Assembly: GCA_947165555.1 (NCBI GenBank)
Contig: CAMVAR010000012.1
Coordinates: 1 to 10,278 of the forward strand
From: an uncultured Pseudomonadota bacterium
Lineage (GTDB): Bacteria; Pseudomonadota; Alphaproteobacteria; Rs-D84
DNA: 10,278 nucleotides
Direction of reading: 5' to 3'
Shown here: piece by piece, positions 1 through 6,872 of the stretch
Layout: the number at the start of each line of letters is the position of its first letter
Numbering within the stretch: the first letter of the stretch is position 1
Made by a program: the position numbers and the translations under genes
Notes under the pieces: generated by a model
What the model saw: only the letters and a program-made list of their open reading frames with translations
What the model was told of the DNA's origin: nothing
Databases searched by the model: none

Positions 1-1
1 T

Positions 2-1675
2 GTTCGTTGCTCTGTGTTGACAATGGTTACCACATTGGCGGCTATCAACGCAAATGCGGCGATTCGCGTTGGGAATTTATCGCGCAATTATGCCGGTACG
101 TATAAAAATACGGCGGCCCTTGAACAGCAATACTATGATTCAATTGCAAATACGTCGGTTGATACACCAATAGAGGTTGAATTGCCGGTTCGTGTTGCAA
201 ATGCTGAATTGGCGGACCAAATACGTCGTGGTGTGGAAAATGAATCCGCGGATATTGACGCGTTAAATCGTTGCGCCATGATTTATCCCGAAGGCGAATT
301 TGAATGGGCCAAGCCAACAATCGGCCGTGGTGCGGGTGGGCGTGAAACGTGTGTCGCGGTCGTGGAAATGCGCGCAAGGACGGCGAACAGTTCAAACGAA
401 ATTATCACGGCGCGTGGTAAAATGGCGGTTGGTGATGCAATAACGTGCAATATATCCAGTTTCCCGGCCAGTTCATATTTGCCAGATATTGCGTCTGTTG
501 TATTTCCTGCGGACCGTGCGCCAACCCGTGAAGATGTTATCCGTGTCTTAAACGAAGAACAGAAACAAAAAGCCGGTATAAAAATTGCGGCAGCGGCGGT
601 TATTGGTGCGTTGGGTGGCAATGTGGTCGGCAAAAATGACCCGAATCAAGATGGACTTTTGGGGACCAGCAAATCAAAGTTAGCAACAACCGCGGCGGGC
701 GCGGCGATTGGCGCGGCCGTCATGACGGCCAGTACCATGTCTGGCAAAGTTGCCGGTGATGTCATATTGCACGGTGGGGTAAATGCGGCGGCGGGCGGTA
801 TTGTTGGCAATATGATGGCCAGTGGGGACAGCGTTTTGCGCGTTGAATCGTGTAAATATAACGGCACCGACACAAAATGTTTGTGGGGAAACGTAATTAA
901 TACCGCAACATTTGAAGACGGCAACAAGACCGTTTATTATGACTTTATTGATGATAATGTATATGTCTGCAAGGCGGTGAACAGCACCAAAGATTGTGAA
1001 CGTGCATATAACCTGATTGTGGACAAAATAAATACCACTAGCGGGCTTCAGGCGTTAACACTGTTTAAAACCAAAACTGCCCAAGACAGACAAGCTGCGA
1101 TTAATGACCAAAAATACATTTTTGATGCGACAAAAAAAGAAATGGATAGCGCATCAGGCACCGGTCAAATTGTTTTGGTTGATTCCGCAAACGTTAAAAA
1201 AACAGATGGCGCGGCAATTCCGGCGGTGATTGTTAATTTTCCCGATTCTGCATTCGGGACCAAGACCAAAGATTGGTACGCGTGGAAATCAACAAATGCC
1301 AAAGGGGCCATAATATGCAAGCGTGACACCGCGGGTAATCCATCGGATTGCACGGACGCAGACAACAAACCATTATTTGACATGGATAAAGTTGAGTTTA
1401 GACCATACAGTGTTGACCCATCCGACGGTGATGTCGTTGACTTTACGAACAAGGCTCGTTTGGGCTCTACATTAAAGGGGGCCGGTATTGGTGGTGCATT
1501 GGGTGGTTTTTCCGGATACCAGGGCGCACAAAGTGATATAGAGGAACGTTTTTCCCAGGCAACCGCTGAATATAATGGTTCGTTGGAAAAGTTTTATTGT
1601 GCCACTGGTCGAAAATTCTTAGAGTTCTATAATAGCGAAGTGATTTTGCCGCCCATGCCGTCGAAAACAGAATAA
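2..1675 (+). CDS. Exported glycine-zipper protein, 5' end outside window
   Basis: I do not recognise the family. The frame is open to the left edge, and the first visible residues (VLTMVTTLAAINANA followed by A) look like the hydrophobic core and Ala-X-Ala cleavage site of a Sec signal peptide, so the true start is probably upstream; GTG at 14 or ATG at 23 would cut into that signal. Numbering from GTG 14 (553 residues), three Gly/Ala-rich glycine-zipper stretches lie near 191-206, 224-268 and 486-506. Between and after them are closely spaced cysteine pairs (C280/C289, C319/C328, C435/C446) that could form disulfides in an oxidising periplasm. Glycine zippers are common in small envelope proteins that insert in or oligomerise at membranes, so a cell-envelope role is inferred. 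Transcription ends at the terminator just after the TAA stop. High confidence that it is a gene and exported, low on function. Confidence 0.75.
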   Translation, partial: VRCSVLTMVTTLAAINANAAIRVGNLSRNYAGTYKNTAALEQQYYDSIANTSVDTPIEVELPVRVANAELADQIRRGVENESADIDALNRCAMIYPEGEFEWAKPTIGRGAGGRETCVAVVEMRARTANSSNEIITARGKMAVGDAITCNISSFPASSYLPDIASVVFPADRAPTREDVIRVLNEEQKQKAGIKIAAAAVIGALGGNVVGKNDPNQDGLLGTSKSKLATTAAGAAIGAAVMTASTMSGKVAGDVILHGGVNAAAGGIVGNMMASGDSVLRVESCKYNGTDTKCLWGNVINTATFEDGNKTVYYDFIDDNVYVCKAVNSTKDCERAYNLIVDKINTTSGLQALTLFKTKTAQDRQAAINDQKYIFDATKKEMDSASGTGQIVLVDSANVKKTDGAAIPAVIVNFPDSAFGTKTKDWYAWKSTNAKGAIICKRDTAGNPSDCTDADNKPLFDMDKVEFRPYSVDPSDGDVVDFTNKARLGSTLKGAGIGGALGGFSGYQGAQSDIEERFSQATAEYNGSLEKFYCATGRKFLEFYNSEVILPPMPSKTE

Positions 1676-1700
1676 AAAAACGCCCAAACGGGCGTTTTTA
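1674..1700. terminator. Bidirectional Rho-independent terminator
   Basis: CGCCC (1681-1685) pairs with GGGCG (1690-1694) around the loop AAAC. The stem is flanked by an A-run on the left and a T-run on the right, which makes it usable from both strands. It sits between two convergent genes and overlaps the glycyl-tRNA synthetase stop codon (1698-1700), so it probably ends both transcripts. Confidence 0.85.
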
Positions 1701-3062
1701 AATTGCATTTATTATTTCCATTACACGCCGTGGAACATCAACAATTTTCACACGTTCTTGTTCCATTGTGTCGCGGTGGCGCATTGTCACCATACCGTCT
1801 TCCAATGTTTGATGGTCAACGGTTATGCACACCGGCGTGCCGATTTCATCATGCCGGCGATAGTTTTTACCAATGTTACCCGAATTTTCTAATTCTATGC
1901 GCCCGATGCCAAGTGCGCGCAAATCGTTTTCGATGTTTTCGGCCAATCCCACCAATTCCGGCACATTGCGTGCCAATGGGATAACCGCCGCCTTGACCGG
2001 GGAAAGTTTCGGTTTCAATTTCAACACGGTGCGCGTTTTACCGTCGGCCAGTGTTTCTTCGGTGTATGCCTCTATCATCAATGCCATCATTGCGCGGTTC
2101 ACACCCATTGCGGTTTCAATTACATACGGGATGAAACTTTCACCCGATTGCGGGTCGGAATAGGCCAATTTAACGGTACTGTCGCGGTTTTCCATAACAT
2201 GCGCGGCAATTTTGAATTCGTTTTGCGATTTTGTATGCGAACCCAAATCAAAGTCTTGGCGATTGTGCACACCTTCGACTTCGTCAAATCCGTCCGGAAA
2301 TTCGTATTCAATATCGCCGGCGGCCTTGGCATAGTGCGCTAATTTTTCATGCGGTGTGAAACGCAGTTTGTTTGCCGGAATTCCCAACACATTGGTCCAC
2401 CATGCAATTCGAATTTCGCGCCACGCGGCAAAGTATTTTTCATCATCACCCGGACGCACAAAGTATTGCATTTCGGCCTGTTCAAATTCGCGCATACGGA
2501 ACACAAATCCGCGCGGTGAAATTTCATTTCTAAATGCTTTGCCGATTTGAACAATGCCAAATGGTAATTTATGCGGCACCGAATCCAAAACATTTTTGAA
2601 ATTGATATATGTTGTGGTCGCCGTTTCCGGTCGCAGGTACGCATTTATTTCGCCATCCGCTACCGCCCCAATGGAAAGCCCCATCATTAATTGATATTCG
2701 CGCGGTGGCATTAAATCGGTTGAACCGCAGTTATCGCATTTTGTTTGGTCGCGCATTTTATCTTGGCGCATGCGGGCACCACATTTTTTACATTCAACCA
2801 ATGGGTCGGAAAAACCGCCTTCGTGGCCGGAATATTTCCACATTAACCGGTTTCCAATAAGGGACGCATCCAAACCTTCGATATCATTGCGGGAATATAC
2901 CATCGCATTCCACCACGCGTTGCGAATGTTGCGCATTAATTCCACACCGTATGGGCCATAATCGTATGTTCCACCCATTCCGCCATAGATTTCAGAACCC
3001 GTAAAAATAAACCCGCGCCGTTTGCACAGTGCCACAATATCATTCACATTTTTTGCCGGCAT
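1698..3062 (-). CDS. glyQS: Glycyl-tRNA synthetase, single-chain (alpha2) type
   Basis: Class II aminoacyl-tRNA synthetase that charges tRNA-Gly with glycine in the cytoplasm. From the ATG at 3060-3062 it has 454 residues, about normal for the bacterial homodimeric form. The N-terminus carries the typical KRRGFIF..SEIYGG and TYDYGPYG segments (15-39). A CxxC...CxxC zinc-ribbon-like insert follows (C91/C94 and C109/C112). Class II motif 2 is FRNEISPR with FRMREFEQAEMQYF (178-201), motif 3 is ETAMGVNRAMMAL (316-328), and the C-terminal anticodon-binding domain starts near 354. A longer frame reaches TTG at 3150-3152, but the ATG has a good AGGG Shine-Dalgarno just upstream and matches the family start, so I prefer the ATG. 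It diverges from the 3214 gene and converges on the 14-1675 gene. This is not the two-subunit GlyQ/GlyS enzyme usual in proteobacteria. Confidence 0.95.
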   Translation of the reverse strand: MPAKNVNDIVALCKRRGFIFTGSEIYGGMGGTYDYGPYGVELMRNIRNAWWNAMVYSRNDIEGLDASLIGNRLMWKYSGHEGGFSDPLVECKKCGARMRQDKMRDQTKCDNCGSTDLMPPREYQLMMGLSIGAVADGEINAYLRPETATTTYINFKNVLDSVPHKLPFGIVQIGKAFRNEISPRGFVFRMREFEQAEMQYFVRPGDDEKYFAAWREIRIAWWTNVLGIPANKLRFTPHEKLAHYAKAAGDIEYEFPDGFDEVEGVHNRQDFDLGSHTKSQNEFKIAAHVMENRDSTVKLAYSDPQSGESFIPYVIETAMGVNRAMMALMIEAYTEETLADGKTRTVLKLKPKLSPVKAAVIPLARNVPELVGLAENIENDLRALGIGRIELENSGNIGKNYRRHDEIGTPVCITVDHQTLEDGMVTMRHRDTMEQERVKIVDVPRRVMEIINAI

Positions 3063-3095
3063 AATTTCACCCTTTTTGTTTTTATCAAACAAAGT

Positions 3096-3101
3096 ATTAT
3101 A
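3096..3101 (-). promoter_or_regulatory. Predicted -10 box for glyQS
   Basis: A perfect TATAAT on the minus strand lies about 34 bases upstream of the preferred ATG. At 17-bp spacing the -35 region is poor (CGGTTG); a TTGCAA lies only 14 bp away. Transcription from here would start near 3088 and give a leader of about 25 bases containing the Shine-Dalgarno site. It would exclude the TTG start at 3152, which supports the start chosen for glyQS. Confidence 0.5.
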
Positions 3102-3182
3102 TTTTCTTATGCGTTTTGCAACCGTTTTCGATAGAATTTTACTATTTTCCAAAGGAATATTTTATTTTAATTAGACCAAAAA

Positions 3183-3188
3183 TATGAT
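3183..3188 (+). promoter_or_regulatory. Possible -10 box for the 3214 gene
   Basis: TATGAT on the plus strand lies 25 bases before the ATG, in the 151-bp divergent intergenic region shared with glyQS. No convincing -35 hexamer is present at 16-18 bp. The nearby TTGACA (3193-3198) is too close to the start codon to serve this gene. Confidence 0.3.
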
Positions 3189-3213
3189 ACAATTGACATA
3201 AAAGGAAATAACA

Positions 3214-4305
3214 ATGATATCGGACTTCTTGGATTCTTTTAACAAAACAAATCTTGCAGAATTATCGTTGCCAGAACTCGTTCGGATTGATGATATTTTG
3301 ACATACTATGAAAACACCACAGATTTATCCGCCCAACGCAAAAGAATGAATCAGGAACTTGAAAAACGGGCCAGGGGCGACGATGGTTTTAGAGGCAAAA
3401 TACATGAAATTAAAACCGGTTATAAAGAAGAAAATTGGCGCGGTCATGGATTATCTGCGGACCGATTGGCAAAATATAAGAAACGTGAACAGTACGGGTG
3501 GAACCCCAATTTCGCGTGGAAATTTCATTTGGATGTTGTCCCGAACAGAAATCATCCGGTGACCAGGGCAATATCGGACTTTCTGATTGATTTGTGTGTG
3601 ACACATAAAATCGCATCTGGTGGATACAATGGCAAAGGTATGACCGTATATGTGGGCAGTTATGATGATATATGTAAATTAGCCCACGTAATCCAAGAAA
3701 AATTTGGTTCAAAAATATCAAAGCCACCATTTTATACAAACCAGGTAGCCGAAGAACACGAATTTGAACCAACCGTCTATGGCAGATTTTGTGTGGAACA
3801 TTACGGGGATTATCCTATGGACAATATAGGTATAAGCCCAATAGCTAATCTTGGTAATGTGCCAGCTTTGCTTGAGTCAATTAAAATAGCAAAGCAAAAA
3901 GCAAACGAATTGGGTATAGTAAAAGAAGGGAGCGGAAGACATCCTAATGGTTTTTTTGATAAATTAGGTTTTATGTGGAGTGGTCAAAATCGTGATGAGG
4001 CTGTACTAACCATCTATTGTTCGCATAAATTGTATGTTGTGGTGTTTGGGCAATATTATTGCGGAAAATATTTGCGGGCATTTGAAAATAAATTCTTTGG
4101 TGATAAAATCCCGGCACTTGGTACGCCGGAACGTCAAAAATGGGACGTGGTCGCGGATACATTTGTTCAAGAAGCCCAAAAACGAAATGTTTTTGAAAAA
4201 TTCAGAAGCAAGGCGCGTGGTTATGTTCCATTGGATTTAAGTCGTTTAAATCAAGAAAATGAAAAAGTATTTGAATACATGCAAAATAATAACGCACGAA
4301 AATAA
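3214..4305 (+). CDS. Hypothetical protein, possible phosphothreonine-lyase-like fold
   Basis: A 363-residue cytoplasmic-looking protein with no signal peptide or membrane segment. The start is supported by AAAAGGA at 3200-3206, eight bases before the ATG. I cannot assign it firmly. Residues about 100-200 contain KFH (103-105), THK (130-132), NGKGMTVYVGS (139-149) and VYGRF (188-192). Their order and spacing recall the OspF/SpvC phosphothreonine lyases and the related lyase domain of class III/IV lanthipeptide synthetases, in which a K-x-H motif, a lysine and a conserved Tyr/Arg segment form the active site. This is pattern recall, not an alignment. The N-terminal 95 residues and the C-terminal part (about 235-363) match nothing I know. 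Arginine codons include several AGA/AGG, somewhat unlike neighbouring genes. It stands alone between a divergent promoter region and its own terminator. Certain as a gene, weak on function. Confidence 0.85.
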   Translation: MISDFLDSFNKTNLAELSLPELVRIDDILTYYENTTDLSAQRKRMNQELEKRARGDDGFRGKIHEIKTGYKEENWRGHGLSADRLAKYKKREQYGWNPNFAWKFHLDVVPNRNHPVTRAISDFLIDLCVTHKIASGGYNGKGMTVYVGSYDDICKLAHVIQEKFGSKISKPPFYTNQVAEEHEFEPTVYGRFCVEHYGDYPMDNIGISPIANLGNVPALLESIKIAKQKANELGIVKEGSGRHPNGFFDKLGFMWSGQNRDEAVLTIYCSHKLYVVVFGQYYCGKYLRAFENKFFGDKIPALGTPERQKWDVVADTFVQEAQKRNVFEKFRSKARGYVPLDLSRLNQENEKVFEYMQNNNARK

Positions 4306-4307
4306 AT

Positions 4308-4329
4308 ATCGCCCCAATCGGGGCGATTT
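4308..4329. terminator. Bidirectional terminator hairpin
   Basis: ATCGCCCC (4308-4315) pairs perfectly with GGGGCGAT (4320-4327) around a four-base loop. It begins two bases after the stop of the 3214 gene and lies about 25 bases past the convergent ferredoxin stop. The T-tract is short on the plus strand and AT-rich (ATTTATTTT) on the minus strand, so it may work better for the ferredoxin transcript. Confidence 0.75.
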
Positions 4330-4353
4330 ACATTCTTGTTGGTACGCCAACCA

Positions 4354-4533
4354 TTATTGTGCCGGGGCGATTGCCGAAACCGGACAAATGGATGCGCATG
4401 TTCCGCACGATACGCACTTTGCCGGGTCGATTACGCATTTGCCGTCCGGGCCAACACTGATTGCCGCGACCGGACACATGCCCATGCACGAATGACATCC
4501 GATACATTTACTTGGGTCAATTTTATATGCCAT
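4354..4533 (-). CDS. Small 2[4Fe-4S] ferredoxin
   Basis: A 59-residue bacterial-type ferredoxin, a soluble low-potential electron carrier. Two CxxCxxCxxxCP motifs, at C10/C13/C16/C20 and C40/C43/C46/C50, each give three ligands to one cluster and the fourth to the other. The two halves are near repeats (IDPSKCIGC and IDPAKCVSC), as in clostridial-type ferredoxins. An extra cysteine (C33) lies between the motifs and is not a standard ligand. The ATG at 4531-4533 has GGAG eight bases upstream; a longer in-frame start at 4560 lacks this support. It lies 44 bases downstream of the BI-1 gene on the same strand and may be co-transcribed with it. No partner oxidoreductase is visible nearby, so its specific redox role is unknown. 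Confidence 0.93.
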   Translation of the reverse strand: MAYKIDPSKCIGCHSCMGMCPVAAISVGPDGKCVIDPAKCVSCGTCASICPVSAIAPAQ

Positions 4534-4577
4534 GTCTTTTCTCCATTTTTGGTTCATCAATGTGAATTTATACCACT

Positions 4578-5297
4578 TTAATCACGATTAAGCAAGCCCA
4601 TAACATACTGAAACATTGCAATGAAAGAAATATACAGATGCAATGCACCCAACACCGCCAATTGTTCCTGGGTCGTGTCGTCGCGAACCGCGGCGTATGC
4701 CCGTTTAAGTGTTTGCATATCGTACGCTGTAAATAATGCAAACACCAATACGCCAATTGCACATACGATTGTTGATGCAATTCCGCCCAATGGCCAAATC
4801 ATAGATATAATTCCAACCAAGATTAGCCCAATCATGCCCATCATCAAAAAGATTCCTAAAAATGACAGGTTTTTTGCCGTCTTGTATCCAAACATCGCCA
4901 TAAAGGCAAACATCAGTGCCGCAATAACAAACGCCCAAACAATTGACGCCGGATTCACGGCCAGACCGCCCCAAATCAGCGGAGTTATGGCAAAACCTAT
5001 CATTATTGCATAAATAAATAACATCAATGCCGCCACCGCCGGTCGCATGGAAAACGCCCGAACCTGGGCCCAGATGGATATTGCCAATCCGCCAAACAAC
5101 ATAATGTAAAAGAACGGTGTCATTCCCCCACCGGATACCAGCAATCGAATTCCGCCCATATAAATTGTGACGAATGTTGTAATTGCCGTAACCGCGACGG
5201 CACCGAACATTAATGTAAATATTTTTCGCAAATATAAATCAATTCCGCCGGCACGAACCGAACTGTTGGATTGCGATTTTGTAACGTGTTGTACCAT
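4578..5297 (-). CDS. Bax inhibitor-1 (YccA/YbhL/TMBIM) family membrane protein
   Basis: A 239-residue integral inner-membrane protein with about seven hydrophobic segments (roughly 24-48, 62-78, 86-106, 114-135, 145-165, 174-192, 214-234). It has the family hallmarks AYDMQTLK (191-198) and GALHLYISFIAMF (217-229). Family members are pH-sensitive ion-leak channels (Bacillus YetJ) or modulators of the FtsH protease (E. coli YccA). The first conserved aspartate is kept as D193, but the position usually Asp in LYLDFINLF-type members is Ser (LYISFI). That resembles YccA and suggests the di-aspartyl pH latch is incomplete. The ATG at 5295-5297 has an ideal AAGGAG site; the GTG seven codons upstream has none and would overlap that site. 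Divergent from the 5384 gene, with the ferredoxin downstream on the same strand. Confidence 0.9.
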   Translation of the reverse strand: MVQHVTKSQSNSSVRAGGIDLYLRKIFTLMFGAVAVTAITTFVTIYMGGIRLLVSGGGMTPFFYIMLFGGLAISIWAQVRAFSMRPAVAALMLFIYAIMIGFAITPLIWGGLAVNPASIVWAFVIAALMFAFMAMFGYKTAKNLSFLGIFLMMGMIGLILVGIISMIWPLGGIASTIVCAIGVLVFALFTAYDMQTLKRAYAAVRDDTTQEQLAVLGALHLYISFIAMFQYVMGLLNRD

Positions 5298-5323
5298 GTT
5301 TTTCTCCTTGTTATTCACATGAA

Positions 5324-5352
5324 AATATAATACACTTAACGCGTATTTTCAA
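5324..5352 (-). promoter_or_regulatory. Sigma70-type promoter for the BI-1 gene
   Basis: On the minus strand, TTGAAA (5347-5352) and TATATT (5324-5329) are separated by exactly 17 bp, with transcription expected to begin near 5317, about 20 bases before the ATG. The site lies in the 86-bp divergent gap shared with the 5384 gene. On the plus strand the same bases hold a TATAAT (5326-5331), but no acceptable -35 precedes it. Confidence 0.65.
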
Positions 5353-5383
5353 GATATAAAAATAAATTACAAGGAGATAATAC

Positions 5384-5686
5384 ATGGCTAGTCGTAGTTA
5401 TGAACAAAAACATGCACCCCGGAAACCAGATTTGTTCAGCGATGTATCAGAATCTGGCAAGCGGGCCAAGGCATATAGTTTGTTAAGGCAAAAATCCGAT
5501 ATCTTACAGGCACTTTTAAAACAAGAACAGGGCGGCAATAAATTAGATGCCGATGAATTGGCTAAAAAGAAACGGTTAATTGAAATAATTGAAACACAGT
5601 TGGCTATATACATCAATAAACGTGGTAATAATGTCAAAATGATAAATTTGTGTCAAAAATTGTTGTGTGAAAACCAGGGACGTTAA
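5384..5686 (+). CDS. Hypothetical helical protein upstream of lgt
   Basis: A 100-residue protein that I do not recognise. It has a clear AAGGAG site (5371-5376) before the ATG. It is basic and strongly helix-prone, without signal peptide, membrane segment or cysteine pattern (two Cys only, near the C-terminus at 89 and 95). The first 25 residues are polar and probably disordered; the central part (about 28-80) is rich in Leu, Lys, Glu and Gln and could form a helical hairpin or short coiled coil. It ends two bases before the lgt start codon, so the two are almost certainly co-transcribed and probably translationally coupled. The context alone does not reveal whether it has any link to lipoprotein maturation. 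Confidence 0.8.
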   Translation: MASRSYEQKHAPRKPDLFSDVSESGKRAKAYSLLRQKSDILQALLKQEQGGNKLDADELAKKKRLIEIIETQLAIYINKRGNNVKMINLCQKLLCENQGR

Positions 5687-5688
5687 AT

Positions 5689-6492
5689 ATGCAAATTGTG
5701 CTTAATCAGATTTCACCGGTTGCGTTTTCGGTGTTGGGTTTTCCGGTGCGATGGTATGCGTTGTCATACATTATTGCGTGTGTGGTGGGATATTTTTTTG
5801 TGCGTTATCTGGCGCGTCGTCCCGATAGTGGCTTAAATTTTGATAAACGTGATTTTGATGATTTATTATCATGGGTGATTTTGGGTGTTATCATTGGTGG
5901 GCGTTTGGGATATGTGTTGATTTATAATTTTCCATATTACCTGGGGCATCCATTGGAAATCTTTGCCGTATGGCGTGGCGGAATGAGTTTTCATGGCGGC
6001 CTGGTTGGTGTTATTGCGGCGATATTTTTATTTACCAAGAATTTATGGCGTGGGTTAGGTTTTTTGGATTTGGTTGCAGTTGTTGCGCCAATTGGGCTAT
6101 TTTTTGGGCGTATTGCGAATTTTATAAATATGGAATTGATGGGACGTGTGCCAAATTCAGATTCTGCAATATGCGTAATATTTGATGGTGTGTCCACCGA
6201 ATGTCGCCACCCCAGCCCATTGTACGAGGCCACCACCGAAGGTCTTATATTGTTTATAATAATGATTTGCCTATATAAATTCACGCGTCTGCGGACGCAT
6301 CCGGGGGCATTGTCGGGTGTATTTGGTATGTGTTATGCCGGTTTTAGAATGTTTTGCGAACAGTTTCGTGCCCCCGACGCACAAATTGATTTTTTAATGA
6401 ATGGATGGCTAACCATGGGCCAGTTATTGTCCGGCATTATGTTTATTATTGGCGCGGGATTGTTTGTATTCGCAATTCGTCGTCGTCCCTAG
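5689..6492 (+). CDS. lgt: Prolipoprotein diacylglyceryl transferase
   Basis: Lgt moves the diacylglyceryl group of phosphatidylglycerol onto the lipobox cysteine of prolipoproteins in the inner membrane, the first step of lipoprotein maturation. The 267 residues form a polytopic membrane protein, slightly shorter than E. coli Lgt. The family signature GRIANFINMELMG covers 140-152 and contains the conserved Arg, Asn and Glu. The essential histidine is in SFHGGLVG (H102), the HPSPLYEA box is at 174-181, and the conserved RMFCEQFR segment is at 220-227. The ATG lies two bases after the preceding stop, with only a weak GGGA upstream, consistent with coupled translation. Its last 69 bases overlap a possible small gene on the opposite strand, and no terminator of its own is visible after the TAG stop. 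Confidence 0.96.
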   Translation: MQIVLNQISPVAFSVLGFPVRWYALSYIIACVVGYFFVRYLARRPDSGLNFDKRDFDDLLSWVILGVIIGGRLGYVLIYNFPYYLGHPLEIFAVWRGGMSFHGGLVGVIAAIFLFTKNLWRGLGFLDLVAVVAPIGLFFGRIANFINMELMGRVPNSDSAICVIFDGVSTECRHPSPLYEATTEGLILFIIMICLYKFTRLRTHPGALSGVFGMCYAGFRMFCEQFRAPDAQIDFLMNGWLTMGQLLSGIMFIIGAGLFVFAIRRRP

Positions 6493-6624
6493 GTTGTTTT
6501 TTACGCCGACCTGTTTGCATGATAGGATATGAATCGCCGCGGACAGTTCGACCATATCTGGTTCGTATGCCGGATGTTTACGCAAAAACGCCCGAATATG
6601 ATTCAGCAATAACATCTGTGCCAT
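6424..6624 (-). CDS. Possible small protein, antisense overlap with lgt end
   Basis: A 66-residue frame beginning MAQMLLLNHIRAF with an excellent AGGAG ribosome-binding site six bases before the ATG. That is stronger than chance would easily give and is the main reason to list it. About two thirds lies in the gap after lgt; the last 23 codons run antisense through the lgt C-terminus, where the residues become polar and low in complexity (Asn, Lys, Thr, Ser), so the biologically meaningful part may be the first 45. No family is recognised. It starts 26 bases after the T-tract of the structured RNA at 6651-6819 and I see no promoter between them, so it may depend on read-through of that terminator. 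A fortuitous frame remains possible. Confidence 0.45.
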   Translation of the reverse strand: MAQMLLLNHIRAFLRKHPAYEPDMVELSAAIHILSCKQVGVKNNLGTTTNCEYKQSRANNKHNAGQ

Positions 6625-6650
6625 CTTTATCTCCTGTGTTTTTTTATTAC

Positions 6651-6681
6651 AAAAAAACCACCCGAAATATATTCCAAGTGG
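6651..6681 (-). terminator. Rho-independent terminator of RNA copy 1
   Basis: On the minus strand a 10-bp stem (6672-6681 with 6658-6667, three G-U pairs) closes a TATA loop and is followed by seven T residues (6651-6657). On the plus strand the G-U pairs would be mismatches and the T-tract would be an A-tract, so the direction is clear. Confidence 0.75.
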
Positions 6682-6819
6682 TTGGAGTTTTCACGCAAAC
6701 ACAGTTTTGCGGTGCTTATTCAACATATTCACACCACTCCAACCATGGGTTGGAGATTTTACGTCTGTCCAGACGACCGTGTCGGGCGTGAAATACCCAC
6801 AGACAAAACCCTTGTCTGC
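6651..6819 (-). ncRNA. Structured RNA, copy 1 of a tandem pair
   Basis: An unrecognised RNA of about 169 nt on the minus strand. Stems in plus coordinates, 5' to 3' of the RNA: P0 6812-6818/6800-6806; P1 6786-6793/6689-6696; P2 6776-6782/6699-6705; then three hairpins inside P2: P3 6762-6775, P4 6737-6755 (8-bp stem) and P5 6732-6735/6711-6714 with a 17-nt loop; finally a terminator. The sibling copy keeps the same architecture with different bases in P1, P2, P3 and P5. A G-U pair in P2 and three in the terminator stem would be A-C mismatches on the other strand, favouring the minus strand. The predicted start (about 6819) falls right at P0. It could be an independent sRNA or a leader for the small ORF at 6424-6624. 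Confidence 0.65.
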
Positions 6820-6825
6820 AAGTGC

Positions 6826-6854
6826 ATGATACCAACCAATTCAAAAAAAATCAA
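6826..6854 (-). promoter_or_regulatory. Promoter for RNA copy 1
   Basis: On the minus strand TTGATT (6849-6854) and TATCAT (6826-6831) are separated by exactly 17 bp. The expected start near 6819 coincides with the first base of stem P0, which supports both the promoter and the RNA boundary. It lies between the two copies, so copy 1 does not need read-through from copy 2. Confidence 0.55.
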
Positions 6855-6872
6855 TTGGTATTAAACCCCAAC

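Noticed and set aside
3063..3152. Longer glyQS frame from TTG at 3150-3152
   Set aside because: It is a rare start codon, the extra 30 residues are Lys-rich and unlike the family N-terminus, and a -10 box plus Shine-Dalgarno site point to the ATG at 3062.
4579..4590. Palindrome TAATC-AC-GATTA at the BI-1 stop as a terminator
   Set aside because: The stem is short and AT-rich with a 2-base loop and no T-tract; the ferredoxin gene follows at once on the same strand.
5298..5318. GTG start seven codons upstream in the BI-1 gene
   Set aside because: It would overlap the ideal AAGGAG site that serves the ATG at 5297.
6829..6861. Inverted repeat ATACCAA...TTGGTAT as an extra terminator between the RNA copies
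   Set aside because: No T-tract follows on the plus strand, and on the minus strand it coincides with the well-spaced promoter of copy 1.
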